Shown: in pieces, positions 31,254-38,632 of the stretch
Position numbering within the stretch: position 1 is the stretch's first letter
How the letters are laid out: the number at the start of each line of letters is the position of its first letter
Assembly (NCBI GenBank): GCA_019247515.1
Contig: JAFAOS010000080.1
Coordinates: 1 to 44,498, forward strand
From: Chloroflexota bacterium
GTDB taxonomy: Bacteria > Chloroflexota > UBA6077 > CF-72
Length of the DNA: 44,498 bases
Direction: 5' to 3'
The notes under the pieces: model-generated
What the model was told of the DNA's origin: nothing
What the model saw: only the letters and a program-made list of their open reading frames with translations
Databases searched by the model: none
Made by a program: the position numbers and the translations under genes

Positions 31254-33359
31254 TCAGTCAGGACTGGATGCGGCGAGGGCAACCGGCCAGACCGCCTGCA
31301 CACCAGCACGCCGCAAGAGTGCGGCGACTACCACCATTGTCCAGCCAGAGTCCACGACGTCATCCACGAGCAGAGCGGCGCCATTGTGCGCATCGTCGGC
31401 TATTCGAAAGACGCCATCCAGGTTCGCGCACTGGTAGTAGCGGTTTTGCTGGAGTTTCTGAGGTTGGTTCGGCTGGACCTTTTGCACGGCGTGTATGAAG
31501 GGCAGTTTTAACCGCTCGGCGACCCTGCGGGCCAGATCGGGGACGAGATCGGGATGGGTGAGCGAGGGGACGCACGTGACCCAAGTGGGCCCAGGACTGG
31601 GACGCCAGCGATTGAGGACCATGTCGGCGACCGCGTCGGCGAGCTCATCGCGGAAGTGACCGGCGTGTTTGTCCTGCATGACGACGTGTCCCCATCCCGC
31701 GTCGCCCCACGTCGAGAGCACCCGCCCGGGCTCCGCCCGCAGATGACCTGGCAAGTTGCCGGAGAATCCGTATTCGGCGAAAGCGCCGGGCGCAACCTGA
31801 ATAGGCAACCTGGGCTCGAACTCCGCCTGCCGCAGGAACCGCGTCGCCTGAGTGGCCAATTCGTGGGCATAGGCTCTCGGGACCACATCAACGCCTGTGC
31901 AATTGCTGCACTTGCCACACGGTGCTGGGCTGGGATCATCGAGTGCGCGCGCGAGATACTGCATCAGGCAGCCCGCGGTGTCGACGTACGCCTGGAGCTC
32001 ACGCCATTCTTGCTCGCGTTGCGAAGTCAGGTACTCGATGTGAGCGCGATCGAGAGCGTACCTCACTGGGGTGCGGTACCAGGTTGACTTCTCCCGAAGA
32101 ACCGGGGCGGGATTTTCCACAGACAGGAACTTCAACGCCTGCTCCAGCTGCCCGTAGCGGAGGTTCACGGCCTGCTCCAATTGTCGCACGGTCAGGCCAT
32201 CACTGTCGGCGAGAACGCGCAGGATCGCCTCGACGTTGCGCTCCGACGGGAAGGCGCTGGTCCTGAAATACTCCTGGATTTCCGCGTCCTCGCGGCCCGC
32301 CAGCAGGACTCCCACTGCGCGGCCAATCGACCGGCCGGCGCGGCCCACCTGTTGATAGTAGGCGACGATTGAGCTCGGGGCCTGATAATGCATGGCGAAC
32401 GCCAGGTCGGGCTTGTCATATCCCATTCCCAGCGCCGTTGTGGCCACCAGCACTTTGATCCGATTGTGCAGCAGCTCGGCTTCGAGGAACTGCCGATAAG
32501 CGTTCGAGTTGGGGTAATCGGACGAATTGACGTCACTGTAATAGGCTTTGGCGGCGATGCCGTGTCGCGATAGCCATTCGGCAACCTGGTCCGCGTCGCG
32601 TTTGGTGAGGGTGTAGACGATACCCGTGCCTGGCAGCATCGGGACGTGGTCCGCCAGCCAGGCGAGCCGGGCGGCCTGATCGGGCAAGCGCAGCGTCTGG
32701 AGGGCGAGTGTGTCGCGCATTAGCGGCCCGCGCTGGATCTCAATGTCGCCGAGCTGGTGCCGGACGTCGGCGATGACCCGGTTGTTGGCCGTCGCCGTGG
32801 TGCCGAGTATCGACATGTTCGGCGGCATCCGTTTGAGCACATTGACCAGCAACCGGTAGTCGGGTCGAAAGTCATGTCCCCAATCCGAGATGCAGTGGGC
32901 TTCGTCGACGACCAGAAGGCCCAGGTGATTGGCCATCGGCAGCAGGACATCGTCGTTGAAGTGCGCGTTGGCGAGGCGTTCGGGCGAAATCAGGATGGCG
33001 TCAGCCTCGTTCGAAAGGATCTGCTCGGTTAGCTCCGGCCAGTCTGCCTGGTTGGTCGAATTGATCGAGATGGCTCGAATGTTGAGCCTAACCGCCATCT
33101 CCATCTGGTTGCGCATGAGCGCCAGCAGTGGTGAGACGATCAGGGTTGGACCCGCACCCCGGTCTCGCAACAGACGCGTGGCGATGAAGTAGATAGCGCT
33201 CTTGCCCCAACCGGTGCGCTCGACGACGAGCATCTTGTGGCGTCGATTGACGAGTGCGTCAATGGCTTCCCATTGCCCATGTCGAAACTCGGCGGTGGGA
33301 TCGCCGAGCGCGCGGCGGAGGATTTCACGAGCCCGCTCACGAAGGACGTGGGGTGCCAT
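31254..33359 (-). CDS. RecQ-type helicase fused to a ComF-like phosphoribosyltransferase domain
   Basis: A 701-residue fusion. The superfamily 2 helicase part has motif I ERTGWGKSAIYF (about 47-58), Ia IVSPLLALMRNQ, DEAH box VVDEAHCISDWGHDFRPDYR (152-155), III GTTATAN, V VATTALGMGYDKPD and VI QQVGRAGR (about 337-343). The RecQ zinc region has Cys463 and CGKCSNC (481, 484, 487). Residues about 590-701 resemble ComFC: VTCVPSLTHPDLVPDLARRV, QNRYYQCANLDGVFRI and the PRPP-loop-like ALLVDDVVDSGWTMVVVAALL. It precedes dprA by 7 bp. A TAAGAT hexamer 9 nt before the ATG suggests a leaderless start. Function as a defence, competence-like or repair enzyme is inference. Confidence 0.9.
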   Translation of the reverse strand: MAPHVLRERAREILRRALGDPTAEFRHGQWEAIDALVNRRHKMLVVERTGWGKSAIYFIATRLLRDRGAGPTLIVSPLLALMRNQMEMAVRLNIRAISINSTNQADWPELTEQILSNEADAILISPERLANAHFNDDVLLPMANHLGLLVVDEAHCISDWGHDFRPDYRLLVNVLKRMPPNMSILGTTATANNRVIADVRHQLGDIEIQRGPLMRDTLALQTLRLPDQAARLAWLADHVPMLPGTGIVYTLTKRDADQVAEWLSRHGIAAKAYYSDVNSSDYPNSNAYRQFLEAELLHNRIKVLVATTALGMGYDKPDLAFAMHYQAPSSIVAYYQQVGRAGRSIGRAVGVLLAGREDAEIQEYFRTSAFPSERNVEAILRVLADSDGLTVRQLEQAVNLRYGQLEQALKFLSVENPAPVLREKSTWYRTPVRYALDRAHIEYLTSQREQEWRELQAYVDTAGCLMQYLARALDDPSPAPCGKCSNCTGVDVVPRAYAHELATQATRFLRQAEFEPRLPIQVAPGAFAEYGFSGNLPGHLRAEPGRVLSTWGDAGWGHVVMQDKHAGHFRDELADAVADMVLNRWRPSPGPTWVTCVPSLTHPDLVPDLARRVAERLKLPFIHAVQKVQPNQPQKLQQNRYYQCANLDGVFRIADDAHNGAALLVDDVVDSGWTMVVVAALLRRAGVQAVWPVALAASSPD

Positions 33360-33368
33360 CTTGAGCGG

Positions 33369-33374
33369 ATCTTA
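33369..33374 (-). promoter_or_regulatory. Candidate -10 hexamer for the recQ-dprA operon
   Basis: TAAGAT on the minus strand ends 9 nt before the ATG at 33359, with no Shine-Dalgarno sequence. A small inverted repeat, GGTAG-TGCG-CTACC (33419-33432), lies further upstream in the same 87-bp gap and could serve either this operon or the divergent SDR gene. Confidence 0.35.
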
Positions 33375-33446
33375 CGGCTCGGCGACAAGACCCCTCCCCC
33401 TTTGTCTGGGTCCGATTCGGTAGTGCGCTACCATGGCAACCCTCGG

Positions 33447-34202
33447 ATGCAGCTTGCGGACGCGGTCGTAATGGTCACCGGTGGGACTGGCGGTCTCGGC
33501 AGCCGCATCTGCCACGCATTTGCAAGCCAGGGGGCGCGCGTCGCGGTGGTCTATCACTCGCGGACCGACGTTGCGCGGGACCTGGCGCACGAGCTGGCGA
33601 AAAAAGCTGGCGCCAGCGACAGCCTCGCCATCCAGTCGGATGTGACTCGCGCGGAGCAGGTTGCGGAGCTCGTCGACAGAGTTGTCCAGCACTGGGGCCG
33701 CATCGACGTCCTCGTCAACAACGCGGCCTTCAATCAGGGTGTTCCGTTCCAGAACCTGGATGCGCTCACGCCCGAGCTGTGGCAGACGATCATGAGTTTC
33801 AATGCCACGGGGCCGTTCCTCACGGCGCGCGCGGTCGCACCGCTCATGCGCCGCCAGGGGTGCGGCCGGATCGTCAATATCGGCTCCGTCTCCGGCTACA
33901 AGCCAGGTGGCAGCAGTATCGCGTACGCGGTGTCGAAAGCCGCGCTGGCGCACCTGACGCGCTGCCTGGCACTGGCGCTGGCGCCTGAAGTGCTGGTCAA
34001 TTGCGTCGCGCCTGGTCTGATGGAGGGTACGGTGATGACCGAGCGCATGCTGCCGGAGCAGCGCGAACGCGGCCGGGCGGAGGCGGTGCTGAACCGCACG
34101 GTCGACAAGGACGACGTGGCGGACCAGGTTGTCACCCTCGCCCGGAGTGACAGCACCACCGGTCAGAACGTCATCATCGATGCCGGACGGTTCTTCCACT
34201 AG
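33447..34202 (+). CDS. Short-chain dehydrogenase/reductase (FabG-like)
   Basis: A 251-residue classical SDR that uses NAD(P)H. The dinucleotide motif is VTGGTGGLGSRICHAF (TGxxxGxG), followed by SDVTRAEQV, the NNAAF motif (NAG-like), catalytic Ser in NIGSVSGYKPGG and Tyr-xxx-Lys in AYAVSKAALAHL, and the cofactor-tail region NCVAPGLMEGTVMT. Position after Gly-rich strand 2 (VVYHSRTD) suggests NADP preference, tentatively. The ATG at 33447 is chosen because the fold starts within a few residues. Its 3' end overlaps the endonuclease III start by about 23 bp, so the two are probably coupled. The substrate is unknown. Confidence 0.9.
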   Translation: MQLADAVVMVTGGTGGLGSRICHAFASQGARVAVVYHSRTDVARDLAHELAKKAGASDSLAIQSDVTRAEQVAELVDRVVQHWGRIDVLVNNAAFNQGVPFQNLDALTPELWQTIMSFNATGPFLTARAVAPLMRRQGCGRIVNIGSVSGYKPGGSSIAYAVSKAALAHLTRCLALALAPEVLVNCVAPGLMEGTVMTERMLPEQRERGRAEAVLNRTVDKDDVADQVVTLARSDSTTGQNVIIDAGRFFH

Positions 34203-34860
34203 ACTTTTCGCGCGCTGGGTGCACCGGCGGTTGATCGCGCACTACGGCCAACCGACGTGGGAGACGCGCTATGCTCCGATGGAGGAGCTCATTGGCACGA
34301 TTCTCTCCCAGCATACCTCCGATGTGAATTCCGAGCGCGCATTCGCCGCGTTGATGGCAATCTACACGAGCTGGGAAGCGGTCCGCGATGCGCCGCTCGA
34401 ACAGCTCATCGAGACCATTCGCAGCGGCGGACTGGCGGTCGTCAAGGCCCACCGCATCCAGGCGGTGCTGCGCGCGCTGACCGACGACGACGGCCGCGTT
34501 CGCCTTGCCGATCCCCGGGGAATGACTCGCACCCAGGCCGTCGCCACGTTGACGCGGTTGCCCGGCGTTGGACGCAAGACCGCGGCCTGCGTCCTGCTGT
34601 TCGGGTCTCACGTGCCGGCGATCCCGGTCGACACGCACGTCCATCGGGTGGCGTTGCGTTTGGGATTGGTGGCGGCGCGCACCGGACCCGACGCGACGGA
34701 GGACGCGCTGGAGGCGGCGCTCCCACCATCCGACTACTACGCCTTCCACGTCAACATGATTCGGCTCGGCCGCGAGGTCTGCAAGGCCCCGCGACCGCGG
34801 TGCGCGGCGTGCCCGCTGAGCACGCGGTGCGCCAGCGTTGTAGAGTCCAGAGCCTCATGA
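34180..34860 (+). CDS. nth: Endonuclease III (DNA glycosylase/AP lyase)
   Basis: A 226-residue base-excision-repair enzyme that removes oxidised pyrimidines. The helix-hairpin-helix is LTRLPGVGRKTAACVLLFG, carrying the catalytic Lys, and the catalytic Asp is in IPVDTHVHRVALRLGL. The C-terminal [4Fe-4S] loop is complete with Cys spacing x6-x2-x5 (CKAPRPRCAACPLSTRC). ILSQHTSDVNSERAF near the N-terminus matches the family's 'LSxQTxD' helix. The ATG at 34180 is chosen; it lies inside the end of the SDR gene. The final TGA overlaps the next ATG as ATGA. It is the third DNA-metabolism gene within 5 kb, after RecQ and DprA on the opposite strand. Confidence 0.93.
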   Translation: MPDGSSTRLFARWVHRRLIAHYGQPTWETRYAPMEELIGTILSQHTSDVNSERAFAALMAIYTSWEAVRDAPLEQLIETIRSGGLAVVKAHRIQAVLRALTDDDGRVRLADPRGMTRTQAVATLTRLPGVGRKTAACVLLFGSHVPAIPVDTHVHRVALRLGLVAARTGPDATEDALEAALPPSDYYAFHVNMIRLGREVCKAPRPRCAACPLSTRCASVVESRAS

Positions 34861-35273
34861 GTGTGACAGCAGACGAAGTACGCGACTTCATCCGCGTCAA
34901 TCATCGCGGTGTGCTGGCGACCCTGCGCAAAGATGGCGAGCCGCAATTGTCGCCAGTGAGCGTGGGTGTGGACGACGATGGAACGCTCATCATCAGCACG
35001 CGTGAAACGGCGATGAAGACGTTCAACGTGCGGCGCAACGGTCGGGCGTGGGTATGCGCCTTTCAGGACGCGTTTTTCGGCGCGTGGGTGCAAGCCGAGG
35101 GGACGGCCAGCATCGAGTCGCTACCCGAGGCAATGGAGGGTCTGGTCCGCTATTACCGACTGGTGGCGGGCGAACATCCGGATTGGGCGGAGTATCGCAA
35201 CGCAATGATCCGCGACAAGCGCGTGGTGTTGCGGATTGAAATCGAACGGGTCGGTCCACGGCGGTCGGGGTAA
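34857..35273 (+). CDS. PPOX-class F420-dependent oxidoreductase
   Basis: A 138-residue split-beta-barrel flavin/F420-binding protein. The fold landmarks are FIRVNHRGVLATLRKDGEPQ, SPVSVGVDDDGTLIISTRE, KTFNVRRNGRAWVCAF and a C-terminal RDKRVVLRIEIERV, as in the TIGR03618/TIGR03667 PPOX group common in Actinobacteria and Chloroflexota. It probably reduces an unsaturated substrate with F420H2, or binds FMN; which one is not settled by sequence. Its ATG overlaps the endonuclease III stop (ATGA), so SDR, nth and this gene form a three-gene coupled unit. Confidence 0.88.
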   Translation: MSVTADEVRDFIRVNHRGVLATLRKDGEPQLSPVSVGVDDDGTLIISTRETAMKTFNVRRNGRAWVCAFQDAFFGAWVQAEGTASIESLPEAMEGLVRYYRLVAGEHPDWAEYRNAMIRDKRVVLRIEIERVGPRRSG

Positions 35274-35282
35274 GCTCTGCGC

Positions 35283-35897
35283 TCAGCGACAGCGACCTTG
35301 CGAATAGACTTGCCATTGCGACCAGCCCTTGGTCCGCGCCAGCCAGATGGCGGCGTCGATGTTGGCCATCGGCTCGAAGGGCGACAGACCTGCCCGCCCC
35401 TCCGGCGTGTTCGCCCACGTCGTCGGCAAGAACTGCGCCAGTCCCGCCGCGTGTGTGCGCGGGTTGAGTTGCGACGGGTCCCAGCCGCTTTCACCGGCAA
35501 TGATGCAGTCCAGCCGCGGCGCAAGGTCCGGAGCCTGATAGTACAGATAGTCGCGCGGGTTGAGAGCCGGCAGGCTGGCGGCAACATCGTCGGGAGTGGG
35601 GTCCGGCACGCGCTCGGTCGCGGCACCTGGTAGCCATGCCCAGCCGCTATTGAGCGGGTTGTAGACCCAGAGACGACCATTCAGTTCCGGCGCATCCACT
35701 CGGAAGAACAGGCCTGCCGGCGCCTGGCCAAAGGTGGCATCACCTTCAGCCTCGACATATACGGCGGTCCGCTCGACCGTGTGCACCCAGTACGAGTCCC
35801 AGTCGGGAGGTGAGCCCGCCTGTGCGTCATACGCGAAGGCTCGCGTGGGCAGCGACAGCGAACACACCGTGGCGACAGAAACCAGACAACGCAGCAT
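35283..35897 (-). CDS. Secreted lytic transglycosylase (SLT-domain) protein
   Basis: A 204-residue exported protein. A signal peptide (LRCLVSVATVCSLSLPTRAFA) precedes a domain of about 90 residues with WDSYWVHTVERTAVYVE and LWVYNPLNSGWAWLPG, perhaps cell-wall or carbohydrate binding. The C-terminal third is a goose-lysozyme/SLT-like fold with catalytic Glu in IIAGESGWDPSQLNP, then AAGLAQFLPTTWANTPEG and ANIDAAIWLARTKGWSQW. It would cleave peptidoglycan glycan strands, as Rpf-like enzymes do. The ATG at 35897 is chosen because the signal peptide begins there; GGAGG lies about 15 nt upstream, rather far. It is convergent with the PPOX gene. Confidence 0.85.
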   Translation of the reverse strand: MLRCLVSVATVCSLSLPTRAFAYDAQAGSPPDWDSYWVHTVERTAVYVEAEGDATFGQAPAGLFFRVDAPELNGRLWVYNPLNSGWAWLPGAATERVPDPTPDDVAASLPALNPRDYLYYQAPDLAPRLDCIIAGESGWDPSQLNPRTHAAGLAQFLPTTWANTPEGRAGLSPFEPMANIDAAIWLARTKGWSQWQVYSQGRCR

Positions 35898-36281
35898 CGG
35901 CAAAATCCGATACCTCCGGGGCAAGCTCGCCGACCGGACGGAGTTGTTACATTGGTGCGGGGTAGCTGGTCGGCGGCGTGGACATGGCGACCGCCACCCC
36001 ATCAGGGCCGCGGCCGCCAGATCCTGCGAAATGTGGGCCGGAGCCGCGTCGGCGACTCGTGAAGAGCCAGGCTCTGACGCTCTGTGAGGCCCGTATTGAG
36101 TTGAGCGACCTTTGTATCTGCAAGATAGCGATGGCGCTCAGCTGTCCACCGCGGTTAGCGCACCAACGATACCGCAGACAAGCACATGCACGCCAGCGGC
36201 GGGGGTGTGTTGGGGTTAACTGTCAGGTTGTGATGCGGTTCACTGACCCTCCGTCACCACGCTGCCTACTGTGAGGACGTG
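35898..36281. other. 384-bp intergenic region
   Basis: It lies between the divergent transglycosylase gene and the small secreted ORF. No open frame with family resemblance was found on either strand. I looked for a c-di-AMP-type riboswitch, often found before Rpf-like genes, and did not find its conserved core. The only recognisable signal is a TACTGT hexamer at 36267-36272 before the small ORF. Confidence 0.5.
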
Positions 36282-36494
36282 ATGAAGACCCGCGCACGCG
36301 CCCGTAGCGTTGCAGTGGCCCTGTGTGCCGCCGCCATCTCCGTCCTGAGTGTCTCGCCGGTGATCGTCAATGCCCAGGATAACGGTCCCACCGATCCTGG
36401 CGTTCGCTGCGCCGCGAAAGTCGGCCCAGGCCAGTACGAGTTCTATCTGCCAGGCGAAAAGGCGACCGACGTGAATGGCAACAAGTGGGTGTGA
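36282..36494 (+). CDS. Small secreted protein, possibly cut short by UGA
   Basis: A 70-residue exported polypeptide: MKTRARARS, a hydrophobic signal segment (VALCAAAISVLSVSPVIVNA), then a short mature part with PGVRCAAKVGPGQYEFYLPG and TDVNGNKWV. The UGA stop at 36492-36494 is followed in frame by GPDGQWFRDYSAA and a further open stretch to about 36615. Small secreted proteins often end in 'KWxCGxDGxW', and the UGA falls exactly where that Cys would be. It may be a recent nonsense mutation, a sequencing error, or (unlikely) recoding. TACTGT ends 6 nt before the overlapping GTG at 36279. Function unknown. Confidence 0.55.
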   Translation: MKTRARARSVAVALCAAAISVLSVSPVIVNAQDNGPTDPGVRCAAKVGPGQYEFYLPGEKATDVNGNKWV

Positions 36495-36609
36495 GGTCCA
36501 GACGGGCAGTGGTTCCGCGACTACTCCGCGGCGATTGTCAGCGGCGGTATAAAAACATCAACACTTCAGCTCACGGCCGTAACAAGCACCGCGACCGCCA
36601 CGTTGGCAC

Positions 36610-36645
36610 ACTGACGTAACGCGACCGTTACACGGACCCGTCAGT
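36610..36645. repeat. Nested hairpin
   Basis: Inner stem GTAACG-CGAC-CGTTAC (36616-36631) lies within an outer ACTGAC/GTCAGT stem with a one-sided bulge. No T-run follows. It lies between the small secreted ORF and the PhyH remnant and could end transcription from either side or be a protein site. Confidence 0.35.
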
Positions 36646-36658
36646 GGTGGACATACTC

Positions 36659-36930
36659 CACGGCGACGGTCCTTCGTTACGGGATCGTCGGGCGGTTTGA
36701 GGCCGACCCGGTCAATGGACACGGCTAACTGGTCAGTTTCATGAATGGCGCGAGAGATCTCGTACAGCCGAGGATGCTGGCGGTTGTTCCACATCGACTG
36801 GTCGTGGTACATCTCGACCATGCCGACCGGTATGGCGCCAGATGTCCTCGATGGTGGCCTGCAGGTTCTGGCGTGGCAACGCGTCGTGCACGATCACGTA
36901 CCCGAAGCGCGAGATGTGGTCGTGCCACAT
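36659..36930 (-). pseudogene. Phytanoyl-CoA dioxygenase (PhyH) family remnant
   Basis: The minus-strand start MWHDHISRFGYVIVHDALP continues LQATIEDIWRHTG, the conserved N-terminus of PhyH-like Fe(II)/2-oxoglutarate oxygenases. The frame then changes and resumes with GMVEMYHDQSMWNNRQHPRL, YEISRAIHETDQLAVSIDRV and GLKPP, which lies about 20 residues later in intact proteins. Nothing of the iron-binding HxD...H core follows, so only about the first third of a normal 270-residue protein remains. It begins 3 bp after the LLM monooxygenase stop and was probably the last gene of that operon. Confidence 0.75.
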
Positions 36931-36933
36931 CTC

Positions 36934-38046
36934 TCAGATTGGGACTGGCACACCGCCTGCGAACGGTTCGCGAAGTCCAGCTTGCTCGAGCAGCGGCAGG
37001 ACCTCCGTGTTCCAGTACGCGAGCTCTTCAGCGTAATTCACCCAGCTGAGCACCGCGCCATCCAGTCCAAGCGTTGACAGACGCAACATGCGATCGGTGA
37101 CCTGCTCCGGTGTGCCGACAATCAAGTAGCTGCCCCATCCGGGGCTGCGGAGTGGCTCGCTCGGTTGCGGTGGTCGCGGTGCGTAGCGCGCTCGACCTCG
37201 AGTGATGCTCGCCACCGCCTCCCAGTCGCCCTTCTCCACAATGTAGTAACGCGCGAATTCCTCCGCCTCGCGTTCGGTTGGACGGCACACGATGCCGCAC
37301 GAGGTCCACACCTGGAGCTCGCGCCCGAACTCCTCGCGCGCCAATCGTCTGAGTTCCGCGATGCGTGCCTGTCCGGTGTCCTCTTCATGGGCGGCGATGC
37401 CGGTGAAGGCCATGTCCGCGTGCTGCGCCGCAAACCGCGCTCCGACCCCCGATGCGCCGGCATTCATCACCGGCACGGGTTGTTGGATCGGCTTGGGCTG
37501 ACTGAAACCGCCGCTCATGTGGAAGAAGCGTCCGTCAAAGTCCCATTCCCGATCTTCGCTCCACAACCGGCGCACAATGTGCAACCACTCCGTGGCGTAG
37601 GCATACAGCGCGTCGTGATCGCGGAGTGACAGGCCGAACATGTCGAATTCGTCCTGAAACCAGCCGCACACGACGTTCAGCGCAAATCGACCATGAGAAA
37701 TATGGTCGATCGTGGCAGATTGCTTGGCCGCGACGATCGGGTGGGTGGTCAGCACGTGCGAGGTGGAAAACAGGCTGATATGCGAGGTCGCCGCGGCCAG
37801 ACCCGCCGCCCACGTGTACGTCTCGAAGGCGCTACCGTTGAAATTGGTCGGCCCGCCGAAGCCCTTCCAGCGGGCGACGGGCACCAGCGCCTCGAAACCG
37901 GCTCGGTCCGCGGCGAGCGCGATCTCGAGCGTGTTCGGCCAGGTCATCTCGAGTGTGCCCTCGGCCGTCGTGGCCGTCGCGCCATGGCTGACGTTCGAAG
38001 CGAAGATGCCGAGCTTGAACGGGTTGTCGTCGAGGAGGCGGTTCAT
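36934..38046 (-). CDS. LLM-class flavin-dependent monooxygenase (SfnG/alkanesulfonate-monooxygenase-like)
   Basis: A 370-residue luciferase-like TIM-barrel enzyme that uses reduced flavin. LGIFASNVSHGATATTAEGT, ALAADRAGFEALVPVARWKG, TSHVLTTHPIVAAKQSATID, SHGRFALNVVCGWFQDEFDM and GWGSYLIVGTPEQVTDRM match SfnG/SsuD/RutA-type enzymes that break C-S or C-N bonds or oxidise ketones. A reductase partner is not adjacent. It is 30 bp downstream of the SnoaL-like gene and upstream of the PhyH remnant, in an operon headed by an amidohydrolase, so degradation of a cyclic or amide compound is a reasonable inference. Domain start and length agree with the ATG at 38046. Confidence 0.9.
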   Translation of the reverse strand: MNRLLDDNPFKLGIFASNVSHGATATTAEGTLEMTWPNTLEIALAADRAGFEALVPVARWKGFGGPTNFNGSAFETYTWAAGLAAATSHISLFSTSHVLTTHPIVAAKQSATIDHISHGRFALNVVCGWFQDEFDMFGLSLRDHDALYAYATEWLHIVRRLWSEDREWDFDGRFFHMSGGFSQPKPIQQPVPVMNAGASGVGARFAAQHADMAFTGIAAHEEDTGQARIAELRRLAREEFGRELQVWTSCGIVCRPTEREAEEFARYYIVEKGDWEAVASITRGRARYAPRPPQPSEPLRSPGWGSYLIVGTPEQVTDRMLRLSTLGLDGAVLSWVNYAEELAYWNTEVLPLLEQAGLREPFAGGVPVPI

Positions 38047-38076
38047 GACCGGCGGCGGCTGAGCCTCACGTGCGGG

Positions 38077-38526
38077 TCAGGTTGGGGCGGGAATCGCGCC
38101 AATCTGTTGCAGGAGGCGCAGCACGTCGAGGTAATGGCGAATGGACGTCACCTTGCCGCCTTCGACGGTCGTCGCCAGCGCGGCCGCCACTTCGACCGTC
38201 TTGCCGCTGGCCGGGATCGGTCCGCTCGGAGTTTCGAGCGGCCCCGAGTGTCTCCCGCGCCAGATCAGCTCGAAGACGGCGGTATCCCCACTGGCGAAGC
38301 TGGCGCGGATCGACGAATGCGCGTCCGGAATCGCCCGCTTCCAGGCGTCGAGGGCTGCCATATACGCTTCGATGCCTTCGAGCCTGCGGCCGGTGCCAGT
38401 TTCTTCGTAGACCACTCCGGAAGCCAGCAGCGCGCGAAAGCCCGGCCAGTCCGCGGTATCAAAAGCCCCCAGAAGATCGCGACCGATATCCAGAGCTGAG
38501 CGACCCGAAGTCCCCGTTGTCGTCAT
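38077..38526 (-). CDS. SnoaL-like/ester-cyclase-type NTF2-fold protein
   Basis: A 149-residue cone-shaped alpha-beta barrel protein. Landmarks are LDIGRDLLGAFDTADWPGFR, VVYEETGTGRRLEGIEAYMA, WKRAIPDAHSSIRASFASGD, FELIWRGRHSGPLETPSG and KVTSIRHYLDVLRLLQQIG. These fit the SnoaL polyketide-cyclase/ketosteroid-isomerase-like group, often small hydrolases or isomerases in catabolic operons. The ATG at 38526 has GGGAGGG about 9 nt upstream, which decides the start against 38580. It lies between the amidohydrolase and the LLM gene. The reaction is unknown. Confidence 0.82.
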   Translation of the reverse strand: MTTTGTSGRSALDIGRDLLGAFDTADWPGFRALLASGVVYEETGTGRRLEGIEAYMAALDAWKRAIPDAHSSIRASFASGDTAVFELIWRGRHSGPLETPSGPIPASGKTVEVAAALATTVEGGKVTSIRHYLDVLRLLQQIGAIPAPT

Positions 38527-38632
38527 AGGTGAGCGCCCTCCCGGCGCACGCAGTAAACGCCCGGGGGTGGAAATTTGCAAGAGGCACGCAACCGCATGGA
38601 ATGCGGTGCGCGTGCTTATATTGTGGACGAGG

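Noticed and set aside
35898..36281. Possible c-di-AMP (ydaO-type) riboswitch before the lytic transglycosylase
   Set aside because: Such riboswitches often precede cell-wall hydrolase genes, but I could not find the conserved core segments on the minus strand.
36492..36540. Selenocysteine insertion at the UGA of the small secreted protein
   Set aside because: The only nearby stem (CCGCG/CGCGG) lacks the usual GU-containing apical loop, and no Sec machinery is visible. A nonsense mutation or an error is simpler.
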